DNA of 64,000 bases from Streptomyces albiflavescens (lineage in GTDB: Bacteria > Actinomycetota > Actinomycetes > Streptomycetales > Streptomycetaceae), in NCBI RefSeq assembly GCF_014645835.1, contig NZ_BMMM01000018.1:33710-97709 (forward strand), in the 5' to 3' direction. Each line of letters starts with the position of its first letter. Within the stretch, counting starts at the first letter, position 1. The translations under genes were made by a program, and so were the position numbers. This document shows positions 52,509-60,169 of the stretch, piece by piece. Under the pieces are notes generated by a model that worked only from the letters and a program-made list of their open reading frames with translations, was not told the DNA's origin and ran no database searches.

Positions 52509-53981
52509 ATGCTTTCGTTTCGTGTGCGGTTGGCCGACACCAGGAACACAGCCTGGCGCTGGGACACGGACCGATGGGTGAGCGGCGAGAGCTGGATCAG
52601 ACCCGCTCACGCAGCCGTCCTGGAAGCCGAACTAGTGCCGCGCGGCGGATCCGGCGTCTGTGCGCTGGTGAGGGAGGACAGAGGCGGGGAGGTGGAGTTC
52701 ACGTCACTGCTTCTGCGCCCGGACGAGGTTCAGGTTTCGGCGGGAGTGTTCGGCACCGCGCCGTTGTACCTCGTCGCGGTCGGAGAAGACCTGTATGGGT
52801 CCTGGGACTTGGCCGACCTGCGGGTCCACCTGCGACCCGACGGACTCAATCCCCGAGCCGTGGCACGCGCCTTGAGCCGTCGGCACCGCTACGGCGCCGA
52901 CACACTCTTCGACGGGGTGTACCGGCTCACGGAACGCGCAACGGCCGTCTTTACGGCCGAAGGGCTCACGATCCTCTATCCCGAGCCCGCTCAACATGTG
53001 TTGGAACCCCGAAGACTACGCGCGGGTGTTGACCCCGTGGACGTGCTCGATGGGTTGCTGACCGAGGTCGTGGCCGAGTGGCGATCTGCGGTGAGCTGCG
53101 CCGGTGTGGAGGTGTCAGGCGGGGCCGACTCGGGCAACGTGGCTCTCTCGGCCGCCGCAGTCGGCTTCGGTTCCGTCCACACGTTCGGGTTGCTCATGGG
53201 CGGCCGGATCGGCCGGATGCAGCGAGAGCGCCGCCGCATGATGGTGGATCACCTTGGCCTGCGGGACACTGCCGTCCCGGCCATGCAGTACCCACCGTTT
53301 GTGCCCGGTGGGGTACGGGAGCGCGGAGTGCCACACGATCCGGCAGGAGCCTTCTACCAGGAGGCTTTTGATGTCGTGCGCGGACATGCGGCCGCTCGCG
53401 GTTGCGAGGTGATCTTCACGGGCGGTGGCGGGGACGAGGTCAACGCCTGCCACTCGCGTACGGACGCCGAACTCCCAGCAGCCGACCTCGTCCCGTGGCT
53501 CGGGCGGAAGGCCATCGAGGCCCTGGCCCAGGTGGACGAGAATCTTGCACCCATCCCTGTGCTTCCCGTGCCTACGCTCATGGCCTTCGGCCTGCACAAC
53601 CCGGCCTACCTGAGACACGGCATCTGGCCGGTCGCCCCGCTCGTCCACCCGCGAGTCGTCCGCTTCATGGAACAGCTGCCGCACGAGCACAAGCAGGGCA
53701 AGACGATGTTCCGCAACCGCCTGCGGCGTGCCGGACTGCCCGAGTCCGTCGCGGCCCCGGCCGAACCGGAGAACTTCCTCGCGGTCATGGAGTCGGGCCT
53801 GCGACGTTATGGTCTTCCGCTCTTGGACGACATGCTCCGCGAGTCGCTGTTGGTCGACCTCGGCTACGTTGATCCCGTCGCCCTGGCCCAGGCCCGGGAC
53901 CACGCGGAGCGAGCCCCCGTGGTGCCCGACCTGCTCTGCGACACACTCGCCCTGGAAGTCGGACTCCGGAGCCTTTCATGA
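52509..53981 (+). CDS. asparagine-synthetase-like amide-forming enzyme without glutaminase Cys
   Basis: 490 residues. The N-terminal domain has the Ntn-like fold remnants but starts MLSFRVRL instead of MCGI, so glutamine hydrolysis is absent. The C-terminal domain has the ATP-pyrophosphatase loop SGGADS (residues 203-208) and FTGGGGDEVN. This arrangement is shared by beta-lactam synthetases and lasso-peptide cyclases, which adenylate a carboxylate and close an amide with an internal amine. Here the likely substrate is the 38-residue peptide (inference). GGGGAAG upstream; ATGA overlap with the methyltransferase. Confidence 0.85.
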   Translation: MLSFRVRLADTRNTAWRWDTDRWVSGESWIRPAHAAVLEAELVPRGGSGVCALVREDRGGEVEFTSLLLRPDEVQVSAGVFGTAPLYLVAVGEDLYGSWDLADLRVHLRPDGLNPRAVARALSRRHRYGADTLFDGVYRLTERATAVFTAEGLTILYPEPAQHVLEPRRLRAGVDPVDVLDGLLTEVVAEWRSAVSCAGVEVSGGADSGNVALSAAAVGFGSVHTFGLLMGGRIGRMQRERRRMMVDHLGLRDTAVPAMQYPPFVPGGVRERGVPHDPAGAFYQEAFDVVRGHAAARGCEVIFTGGGGDEVNACHSRTDAELPAADLVPWLGRKAIEALAQVDENLAPIPVLPVPTLMAFGLHNPAYLRHGIWPVAPLVHPRVVRFMEQLPHEHKQGKTMFRNRLRRAGLPESVAAPAEPENFLAVMESGLRRYGLPLLDDMLRESLLVDLGYVDPVALAQARDHAERAPVVPDLLCDTLALEVGLRSLS

Positions 53982-54727
53982 GCAGCCTGGACACCGTGGA
54001 GGCGGAACGCCTCGAAGCGTCCAACCTCTTCTACCGAGACCCCGCTCTGTATGACAGTGTGCAGGCCGACAGCGACAGCGCGAGCATCTGCCAGGCGCTG
54101 ATCGACCGGCATTGTCCGGAAGCCCGCACACTGCTGGACTTCGGCTGCGGCACCGGCAGGGACCTGGAGCCGCTGGCCCAGCGCTTCGACTGCATCGGTA
54201 TTGATCTACAACCTGGTCTGGTCGACTACGCGCGACACACGCGCTCCGAACTCGACCTCCGTGTCGGGGACATGCGCACTGTTCGACTCGGCTGCACCGC
54301 CGACGTCCTGGTGTGTCTGGGCAACTCCCTCGCCTACGTGCACGACAACGCTGACGTCCGGGCAACGTTCCAGACCTTCGCCGCGCATGCAAGCCCACAC
54401 ACCCTGCTCGTCCTGTGTTCCCCGGTAGCCCCGATCGACTCCCCGAACCCTCGACAGGCCCGCATCGAGACCCGCCTCGGAGCTGCCACCGTGACCATCA
54501 GCTACGAGTGGGATCTGCGGACACAGATCAACACCATGCGTCGGCACTGGGCGTTCGACTCGGGCCAGGAGTGCCACGATGCCATCCGGCGACGTGTCCT
54601 CGGCCCTCGTGAACTGGAGTTGTACGCGCTCCTCGCCGGCTTCGAGGTCTTTGAGATTGTCAACGAAACCGGCGCACTGCCTGTCCTGGGTCCAGGCGCC
54701 TACACCGTGGCTCGCTACCAAGGGTGA
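53978..54727 (+). CDS. class I SAM-dependent methyltransferase
   Basis: 249 residues. Motif I LLDFGCGTGRDLEPLA near residue 52, IGIDLQPGLVDYA (motif II), and VLVCLGNSLAYV for the substrate/cofactor region. Coupled by ATGA to the asparagine-synthetase-like gene, so it probably methylates the peptide, a carboxylate or an intermediate of the same pathway (inference). The C-terminal part FEVFEIVNETGALPVLGPGA is conserved-looking but not diagnostic. Confidence 0.88.
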   Translation: MSSLDTVEAERLEASNLFYRDPALYDSVQADSDSASICQALIDRHCPEARTLLDFGCGTGRDLEPLAQRFDCIGIDLQPGLVDYARHTRSELDLRVGDMRTVRLGCTADVLVCLGNSLAYVHDNADVRATFQTFAAHASPHTLLVLCSPVAPIDSPNPRQARIETRLGAATVTISYEWDLRTQINTMRRHWAFDSGQECHDAIRRRVLGPRELELYALLAGFEVFEIVNETGALPVLGPGAYTVARYQG

Positions 54728-54767
54728 GGCTCCGGCCAATGCTGTCGCGGCATGGCGAGTTGGGCCA

Positions 54768-54923
54768 ATGCCTGAGAGCGGAGGACTCCGCCTGAGCGGC
54801 AGGCGGTTGCTCGCTGACCTCGACTGGGCAGCATGGCGGGAAGGAAGCGGGGTCGCCCTCCAGTACGTGCTGAACCCCCAATTGCGCAGCATCGAGGGCA
54901 TCCGAAAGGACCAGCAGGGATGA
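54768..54923 (+). CDS. 51-residue coupled protein
   Basis: MPESGGLRLSGRRLLADLDW, AAWREGSGVALQYVLNPQLR, ending GIRKDQQG. Its TGA overlaps the YdcF start (ATGA), which strongly suggests translation. The ribosome site is weak. No recognised family; with its Arg/Leu/Asp/Trp content it could be a small partner or peptide-recognition protein. Confidence 0.5.
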   Translation: MPESGGLRLSGRRLLADLDWAAWREGSGVALQYVLNPQLRSIEGIRKDQQG

Positions 54924-55609
54924 GCCAGGGAGTGCCGGTGCCGCAGCACGAACAGCGCCAGATCACCGACGAGCAGTTCCACGACGCGGTGCTGATCTGG
55001 GACTACCACCGGATGGGCCACGAGCAGCGGCCCTGCTCGGCGGCGATCGGCCTGGGCAGCCACGACCTGGGCGTGGCCACCACGGCCGCCGTCCTCTACC
55101 GCGCCGGCCTCTTCCCGGTCGTGGTTTTCAGCGGCGGAAACAGCGCCACCACTCGCGCCCGCTTCCCCCGTGGCGAGGCCGTCCACTACCGCGAGCACGC
55201 GCTGAGCCTGGGTGTGCCGGACGACGTGATTCTCGCCGAGCCGAAGGCGGCGAACACCGGCCAGAACATCACCTTCTCCCGCGCGCTGCTGGCCGAGGCC
55301 GGCGTCGACGTGCAGTCTCTGCTGCTGATCTCCAAGCCGTACATGGAGCGCCGTTCCTACGCGACCTGTCGCAAGCTGTGGCCCGAGGTGGAGGTCGTGT
55401 GCGCCTCCGAGCCGCTGGAGTTGGACGATTACATCAAGTCGATCGGCGACGAGAGGCTCGTCGTCGACATGCTCGTCGGTGATCTGCAACGGGTGATCGA
55501 GTACCCGAAGCTCGGGTTCGCCATTGATCAGGACGTACCGGGGGATGTGTATGACGCTTACGAGCGCCTCCTGGGCGCCGGCTTCGACAGCCGTCTCATC
55601 AGCACCTGA
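54920..55609 (+). CDS. YdcF/DUF218 family protein
   Basis: 229 residues. DUF218 domain: AIGLGSHDLGVATTAAVLYR, VVVFSGGNSATTRARFPRGE, AANTGQNITFSRALLAEAGV and the later LLISKPYMERRSYATCRK. YdcF of E. coli binds SAM; DUF218 proteins of secondary metabolism are poorly understood. Coupled to the 51-residue gene upstream, and followed by a GC hairpin. Confidence 0.88.
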   Translation: MSQGVPVPQHEQRQITDEQFHDAVLIWDYHRMGHEQRPCSAAIGLGSHDLGVATTAAVLYRAGLFPVVVFSGGNSATTRARFPRGEAVHYREHALSLGVPDDVILAEPKAANTGQNITFSRALLAEAGVDVQSLLLISKPYMERRSYATCRKLWPEVEVVCASEPLELDDYIKSIGDERLVVDMLVGDLQRVIEYPKLGFAIDQDVPGDVYDAYERLLGAGFDSRLIST

Positions 55610-55615
55610 GCCGCG

Positions 55616-55640
55616 CCCCGCCTCGGGCCGCCGGGCGGGG
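55616..55640 (+). terminator. hairpin after the YdcF gene
   Basis: CCCCGCC (55616-55622) pairs with GGCGGGG (55634-55640). Confidence 0.5.
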
Positions 55641-55739
55641 TGTGGGACTGCCAGCACGGCGCCCGCCTTGCGCTCCTGGACGATCGAAAGCGAATCGACT
55701 GGCCGCCTAACGGGAAGCTCACCGCCTTGGAGTTCACGC

Positions 55740-56294
55740 GTGACCGAGCAGACTCTTTCGGGCAAGAAGCCTTTCCTCTACGTCGTCGTCTGCGCGGCCG
55801 GAGTTGCTGGCGACGTCGGCAGGCTGATCACCGCCGCGCAGGAGCGGAACTGGGACGTAGGCGTCGTTGCCACCCCGCAGGGGCTGGGCTTCCTCGACGC
55901 CGAGGCGATCGAGGCGCAGACCGGCTACCCGATCCGCTCTGCCTGGCGCACGCCCGGTGAGGCCCGCCCTCTGCCGCCCGCGGACGCCATCGCGGTCGCC
56001 CCGGCCACCTTCAACACGGTCAACAAATGGGCTGCCGGCATCTCCGACACCCTCGCCCTGGGCATCCTGTGCGAGGCATACGGCATGGGCATCCCCACCA
56101 CTGTCCTGCCGTACTTGAACTCGGCCCAGGCCGCCCACCCCGCCTACCGTCGGAGTCTGGACCAGCTGCGCGAGATGGGCGTCCTGATCGGCTCGTACGA
56201 GCCCCACAAGCCCAAGGCCGGCGGAGGCGCCGACCGATTCCGATGGGAGGAGGCGCTGGAACTCCTCGCCCCGGCGTTGTCCGCGCGGACGTGA
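55740..56294 (+). CDS. flavoprotein of the HFCD (Cys-decarboxylase-like) family
   Basis: 184 residues. Flavin-binding signatures VVVCAAGVAG, APATFNTVNKWAAGI (equivalent of the PASANT motif) and TTVLPYLNSAQAAHPAYRRS. The HFCD family includes PPC decarboxylase and LanD enzymes such as EpiD and MrsD, which decarboxylate a C-terminal Cys of a peptide to an enethiol. The candidate precursor here ends Cys-Ser, so the Ser would have to be removed first or the reaction differs. GTG with GGAG upstream; stop abuts the relaxase remnant. Confidence 0.85.
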   Translation: MTEQTLSGKKPFLYVVVCAAGVAGDVGRLITAAQERNWDVGVVATPQGLGFLDAEAIEAQTGYPIRSAWRTPGEARPLPPADAIAVAPATFNTVNKWAAGISDTLALGILCEAYGMGIPTTVLPYLNSAQAAHPAYRRSLDQLREMGVLIGSYEPHKPKAGGGADRFRWEEALELLAPALSART

Positions 56295-56819
56295 TCAGCG
56301 CCTCTGCTGCCGCTTGGGCTCCGGTGAGAGCGGGGACACCGACACAGTCGGGCGTTGCGTGGCGTGGCGGGCGTTGGCTGCCTGTGCCTGCGGGCCGGGT
56401 GCCTGGCGCTGGCCGAGGCGGCGGATTCGCCAGATCAAGGCGCGGGCGGGGCTGCGGGGGTCGTCCAGCGGGCGTTGGCTGAGCGCCTGGTCGAGGAGGC
56501 TGGACGCGTTGTGGCCCGCGGCCTCCGCTTCGGCGAGCACGGTGGCCAGGGCATCCCAGGCTCGGTCGTTGAGGATGCGTTCGGCGTGCTGGGGAACCGC
56601 CTGCTGGACGTGGTGGGCATAGCGGCGCTTGGCCTGCGCCCCTGGTGTCCGGATGGCGAGGGCGGCTAGGACCGGTTCCGCGACCTGCGCGTATGCGGCT
56701 TGCAGGTGGATCAGGGCCTGCTCGGCTGTCGCCTGCTGTTGGGCGTGCTGGCGGGCGCGGCGCCAGTGCCTGGCGTAGGCGACGGGCGCATCAGTGCCCC
56801 CAGCGAAACCAATGTGCCC
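56295..56819 (-). pseudogene. 3' part of a relaxase/mobilisation protein gene
   Basis: 175 codons open to a TGA at 56295, without a start codon. Reads VAYARHWRRARQHAQQQATA, EQALIHLQAAYAQVAEPVLA, HAERILNDRAWDALATVLAE, AEAAGHNASSLLDQALSQRP, RSPARALIWRIRRL. The last part (WDALATVLAEAEAAGH...RALIWRIRRL) is typical of C-termini of Streptomyces relaxase-type mobilisation proteins. The nuclease domain is gone; a TGA lies at 56820 in the upstream frame. Confidence 0.65.
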
Positions 56820-56831
56820 TCAATGTGCCCT
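56810..56831. repeat. 11-bp tandem repeat at the end of the relaxase remnant
   Basis: CAATGTGCCCT occurs twice in a row exactly where the relaxase frame breaks. It is next to a relatively AT-rich, A/C-rich stretch (56876-56930) that marks the boundary to the conserved hemL region; it could be the remains of an integration junction. Confidence 0.5.
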
Positions 56832-56907
56832 GGCCGCCTGACGGCCCTCCTCCGCACATGACGAGGGCGGAGTCTGAAAAACCACCCAAAACCAACCAAA
56901 CCCCAGG

Positions 56908-57339
56908 TCAGGGCCAAACCAAGCAATAAGGCTGATGCCCCGCCTCATGCAAACGATGGCTGAAATCCTGCCACTCGTGCAGCAGCTGGTAGACGTTGAA
57001 GGCGTCCCGGGGGCCGCCCCGGTCCGGCACGGTGGACCAGATGAAGGCGGCCGCGCCGACCGCTTCCTCGCCGATGCCGCGCAGGGGGTCCACGACGGTC
57101 ATGGGGAGCTTGACCACCGCGTAGTCGGGGTGGAGGACGACCAGCTCCAGCGGGGGCACCTTGTGGAGGGGGACGCCCTCGATGCCGGTGAGGACCATCG
57201 CGGCCATCGTCTCCGGCTTGATCTTGGTGAACATGCCGTTCATGCCGAGCTCGTCGCCGCCGAGTTCCTCGGGGCGCATCGAGATCGGGACGCGGGCCGC
57301 CGTCGCTCCGTCCGGCGCGCCGAAGTATTTGTATGTCAC
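56908..57339 (-). CDS. conserved hypothetical protein
   Basis: 143 residues, starting GTG, VTYKYFGAPDGATAARVPIS with GGGTGGG upstream. Later RPEELGGDELGMNGMFTKIK, TGIEGVPLHKVPPLELVVLH, ending EAGHQPYCLVWP. Cytoplasmic alpha/beta composition, no known motif. An ATG at 57543 would add an Arg/Gly-rich tail and cannot be excluded. Located divergent from hemL; its 3' end adjoins the island remnants, so it may be an old insertion target (inference). Confidence 0.65.
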   Translation of the reverse strand: MTYKYFGAPDGATAARVPISMRPEELGGDELGMNGMFTKIKPETMAAMVLTGIEGVPLHKVPPLELVVLHPDYAVVKLPMTVVDPLRGIGEEAVGAAAFIWSTVPDRGGPRDAFNVYQLLHEWQDFSHRLHEAGHQPYCLVWP

Positions 57340-57952
57340 CCCCACCCGGCCACCATTCCCGCTCCCCGCCCGCAGCCGGTCGACCGTGCGGTCGAGCCGC
57401 TCGGCGTCACCACTCTGCGATCCTTGTGTCTGTCCGGCCCGGGTCTCGGCCGCTTCCTCCGCCTCGCGCCGGTGCCTGCCACGCCGGGCACGCCGAGGAC
57501 CGAGGTCATCGGTCCCCTCGCCCAGTCCGCCACCGCGATGCATATCTCCACCCGACTGCTTTTCTAAGGCGCGCGACCCCCGCCACGCAACCCGATCATC
57601 GTGACAGTGACCTCCCCCACGGCCGCACGCCGAAACGTGCGCTGAAACACCTGTCCGCAGGATCTTCGCGGGCTCTGAGCACCATGAATCATGTGAGCTG
57701 TCCGTACGAAGAACCAGTTTCGCAGATGGCCGGGGGGCCGCGCCCGGTTGTCGTACCGGGCAGCGGCCCACGGCGCCCCGCGATGGCCGGGATCTTCCGT
57801 ATATGGAGCCGTACGTCGAGCGGCGATCCTACGTTCACCGCTTCCGTGCTCTTCCGGTCACGCCGCCCCGCTCTTCCGCTCACGGCCGCCCGGAGCCGCT
57901 GGCCTACCCTGAGGAGGTCACTAGCCCCCCGGAGTCGGAGACGTCGCAGGTC
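57340..57952. other. long region upstream of hemL
   Basis: 613 bp. No gene with a convincing start; frames on both strands are Arg/Pro/Ala-rich. The hemL promoter and leader should be here; GAGGAGG at 57911-57917 is followed by a further 30 bp before the hemL ATG, so the leader may encode nothing. Confidence 0.5.
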
Positions 57953-59269
57953 ATGACAGAACTGCCTTATCCCTACGAAGCCCCAGCCTCGCAGTCGCTG
58001 TTCGACCGTGCGGCGGCCGTCACACCCGGCGGCGTGAACTCTCCCGTGCGCGCCTTCCGTGCCGTGGGCGGTACGCCCCGGTTCATGGTGTCCGGCACCG
58101 GTCCGTACCTGACCGACGCCGACGGCCGTGAGTACGTGGACCTCGTGTGCTCGTGGGGGCCGATGATCCTCGGGCACTCCCACCCCGAGGTCATCGCCGC
58201 CGTCCAGGAGGCCGTCTCCCGCGGTACGTCCTTCGGTACGCCCAGTGAGGGCGAGGTCGCGCTCGCCGAGGAGATCGTCGCGCGTGTCGAGCCCGTCGAG
58301 CAGGTCCGGCTCGTCTCCAGCGGCACCGAGGCGACCATGTCCGCCATCCGCCTCGCCCGCGGGTTCACCCAGCGGTCCAAGGTGATCAAGTTCGCCGGCT
58401 GCTATCACGGGCACGTGGACTCGCTGCTCGCCGCGGCGGGCAGCGGCTTGGCGACCTTCGCGCTGCCCGACACCCCCGGCGTCACCGGGGCCCAGGCCGG
58501 CGACACCATCGTCCTGCCCTACAACGATCTCGAAGCCGTGAACGCCGCCTTCCACGCGCACCCCGGCGAGATCGCCTGTGTGATCACCGAGGCCTCGCCC
58601 GGCAACATGGGTGTGGTGCCTCCCGCGCCCGGCTTCAACCAGGGCCTCAAGGACGCCTGTGCCAAGAACGGCGCCCTGTTCATCTCCGACGAGGTGATGA
58701 CGGGCTTCCGCACCAGCAAGGCCGGTTGGTACGGGATCGATGGGGTACGTCCGGATCTCATGACCTTCGGCAAGGTCATGGGCGGCGGCTTCCCCGCCGC
58801 CGCCTTCGGTGGCCGCGAGGACGTCATGGCGCACCTCGCTCCCGCGGGGCCGGTGTACCAGGCGGGCACGCTGTCGGGTAACCCCGTCGCGACCGCCGCC
58901 GGGCTCGCCCAGCTGCGGCTGCTCGACGACGCCGCGTACGACAAGGTCGACGCGGTCTCGGAGCGGATCCGGACGCTGGTGACCGAGGCGCTCACGAAGG
59001 AAGGCGTGGCGCACCGGCTGCAGAGCGCCTCCAACATGTTCTCCGTGTTCTTCACCGGGCGTCAGGTGCGCGACTACGAGGACGCCAAGGGGCAGGAGTC
59101 CTTCCGGTACACCGCGTTCTTCCACGCGATGCTGGCGCAGGGCGTGTATCTGCCGCCGTCCTCCTTCGAGTCGTGGTTCGTGTCGACGGCCCACGACGAG
59201 CAGGCGGTTCAGCGGATCGCCGACGCCCTTCCGGCGGCGGCGCGGGCAGCGGCGGAGGCCACGGCATGA
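57953..59269 (+). CDS. hemL: glutamate-1-semialdehyde 2,1-aminomutase
   Basis: 438 residues, family length. Aminotransferase class III with PLP: TPGGVNSPVRAF, SSGTEATMSAIRLARG, YHGHVDSLLAAAGSG, DEVMTGFR and the PLP Lys274 in MTFGKVMGGGFPAAAFGG. It converts glutamate-1-semialdehyde to 5-aminolevulinate for heme and corrin synthesis. ATG 57953 gives the usual N-terminus (ASQSLFDRAAAVTPGG). Overlaps the phosphatase gene (ATGA). Confidence 0.97.
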   Translation: MTELPYPYEAPASQSLFDRAAAVTPGGVNSPVRAFRAVGGTPRFMVSGTGPYLTDADGREYVDLVCSWGPMILGHSHPEVIAAVQEAVSRGTSFGTPSEGEVALAEEIVARVEPVEQVRLVSSGTEATMSAIRLARGFTQRSKVIKFAGCYHGHVDSLLAAAGSGLATFALPDTPGVTGAQAGDTIVLPYNDLEAVNAAFHAHPGEIACVITEASPGNMGVVPPAPGFNQGLKDACAKNGALFISDEVMTGFRTSKAGWYGIDGVRPDLMTFGKVMGGGFPAAAFGGREDVMAHLAPAGPVYQAGTLSGNPVATAAGLAQLRLLDDAAYDKVDAVSERIRTLVTEALTKEGVAHRLQSASNMFSVFFTGRQVRDYEDAKGQESFRYTAFFHAMLAQGVYLPPSSFESWFVSTAHDEQAVQRIADALPAAARAAAEATA

Positions 59270-59958
59270 GTGAGCACATCAACAACAGCGACATCACCGT
59301 CGTCCACCTGATGCGGCACGGCGAGGTCGCCAACCCGGACGGGGTGCTGTACGGGCGGCTGCCCGGGTACCACCTGTCCGAGCTCGGGCGGCAGATGGCC
59401 GACCGGGTCGCCGAGCACCTCGCCTCGCGCGATGTCACGCATGTCGTCGCCTCGCCCCTGGAGCGGGCGCAGGAGACGGCCACCCCGATCGCCAAGGCGC
59501 ACGGTCTGGACCTGGCGACCGACGGGCGGCTCATCGAGGCCGACAACGTCTTCCAGGGCAAGACGTTCGGGGTGGGGGACGGCGCGCTGCGGCGGCCGGA
59601 GAACTGGAAGCACCTCGTCAACCCGTTCAAGCCCTCCTGGGGCGAGCCGTACGTCGAGCAGGTCGTACGGATGATGGGGGCGCTGGATGCCGCCAAGGAC
59701 GCCGCTCGCGGGCATGAAGCGGTGCTCGTCAGCCACCAGTTGCCGATCTGGATCGTGCGGTCCTTCGTGGAGAAGCGGCGGCTGTGGCACGACCCGCGCA
59801 AGCGGCAGTGCACGCTGGCGTCCCTGACGACCTTCACCTACCGGGGCGACAAGATCGTGTCCGTGGGTTACACCGAGCCCGCCCGCGATCTGGTGCCGGC
59901 CCATCTCCTCGCGGGCGCCAAGCCGGTGAAGGGGAAGGACAAGGCGTTCGGCGCGTAA
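59266..59958 (+). CDS. histidine phosphatase family protein (phosphoglycerate mutase-like)
   Basis: 230 residues. Phospho-His motif VVHLMRHGEVANPDG, then SPLERAQETATPIA and VSHQLPIWIV with the second catalytic His. Coupled to hemL by ATGA. Branch-1 histidine phosphatase; substrate unknown, its place next to hemL is conserved in Streptomyces as far as I recall. Confidence 0.9.
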   Translation: MSEHINNSDITVVHLMRHGEVANPDGVLYGRLPGYHLSELGRQMADRVAEHLASRDVTHVVASPLERAQETATPIAKAHGLDLATDGRLIEADNVFQGKTFGVGDGALRRPENWKHLVNPFKPSWGEPYVEQVVRMMGALDAAKDAARGHEAVLVSHQLPIWIVRSFVEKRRLWHDPRKRQCTLASLTTFTYRGDKIVSVGYTEPARDLVPAHLLAGAKPVKGKDKAFGA

Positions 59959-60100
59959 CGGCCGCGCGGGGGAACGGATGCGGGAGTGCGTACGTCTCTC
60001 CTAAGACGTACGCCCCGTCACAAAGCGTATGGGGTCGTGCTATATCAGCGTAACTTCGTAAAATCAGTTAAATATGCGTGAGTTTGACGGAACCTCCGTC

Positions 60101-60157
60101 TTCATCGCGCCCTCTCACTAGGTGCCGGCTGGGAGCCAGCTGAGAGGGCGCGATGAA
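60101..60157 (+). promoter_or_regulatory. 17-bp inverted repeat in the leader of the lipoprotein gene
   Basis: TTCATCGCGCCCTCTCA (60101-60117) and its exact complement (60141-60157) around a 23-nt loop that has its own 5-bp stem. The right arm holds GAGAGGG, a possible ribosome site for an ATG at 60158, so the hairpin may hide it; the ATG at 60170 lies outside. Confidence 0.6.
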
Positions 60158-60169
60158 ATGGGGGACCGC

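Noticed and set aside
52322..53981. canonical lasso peptide cluster
   Set aside because: No leader-peptidase (transglutaminase-like B2) or RRE (B1) gene is present, the tail after a possible ring would be 3 residues, and the leader lacks the usual Thr at position -2.
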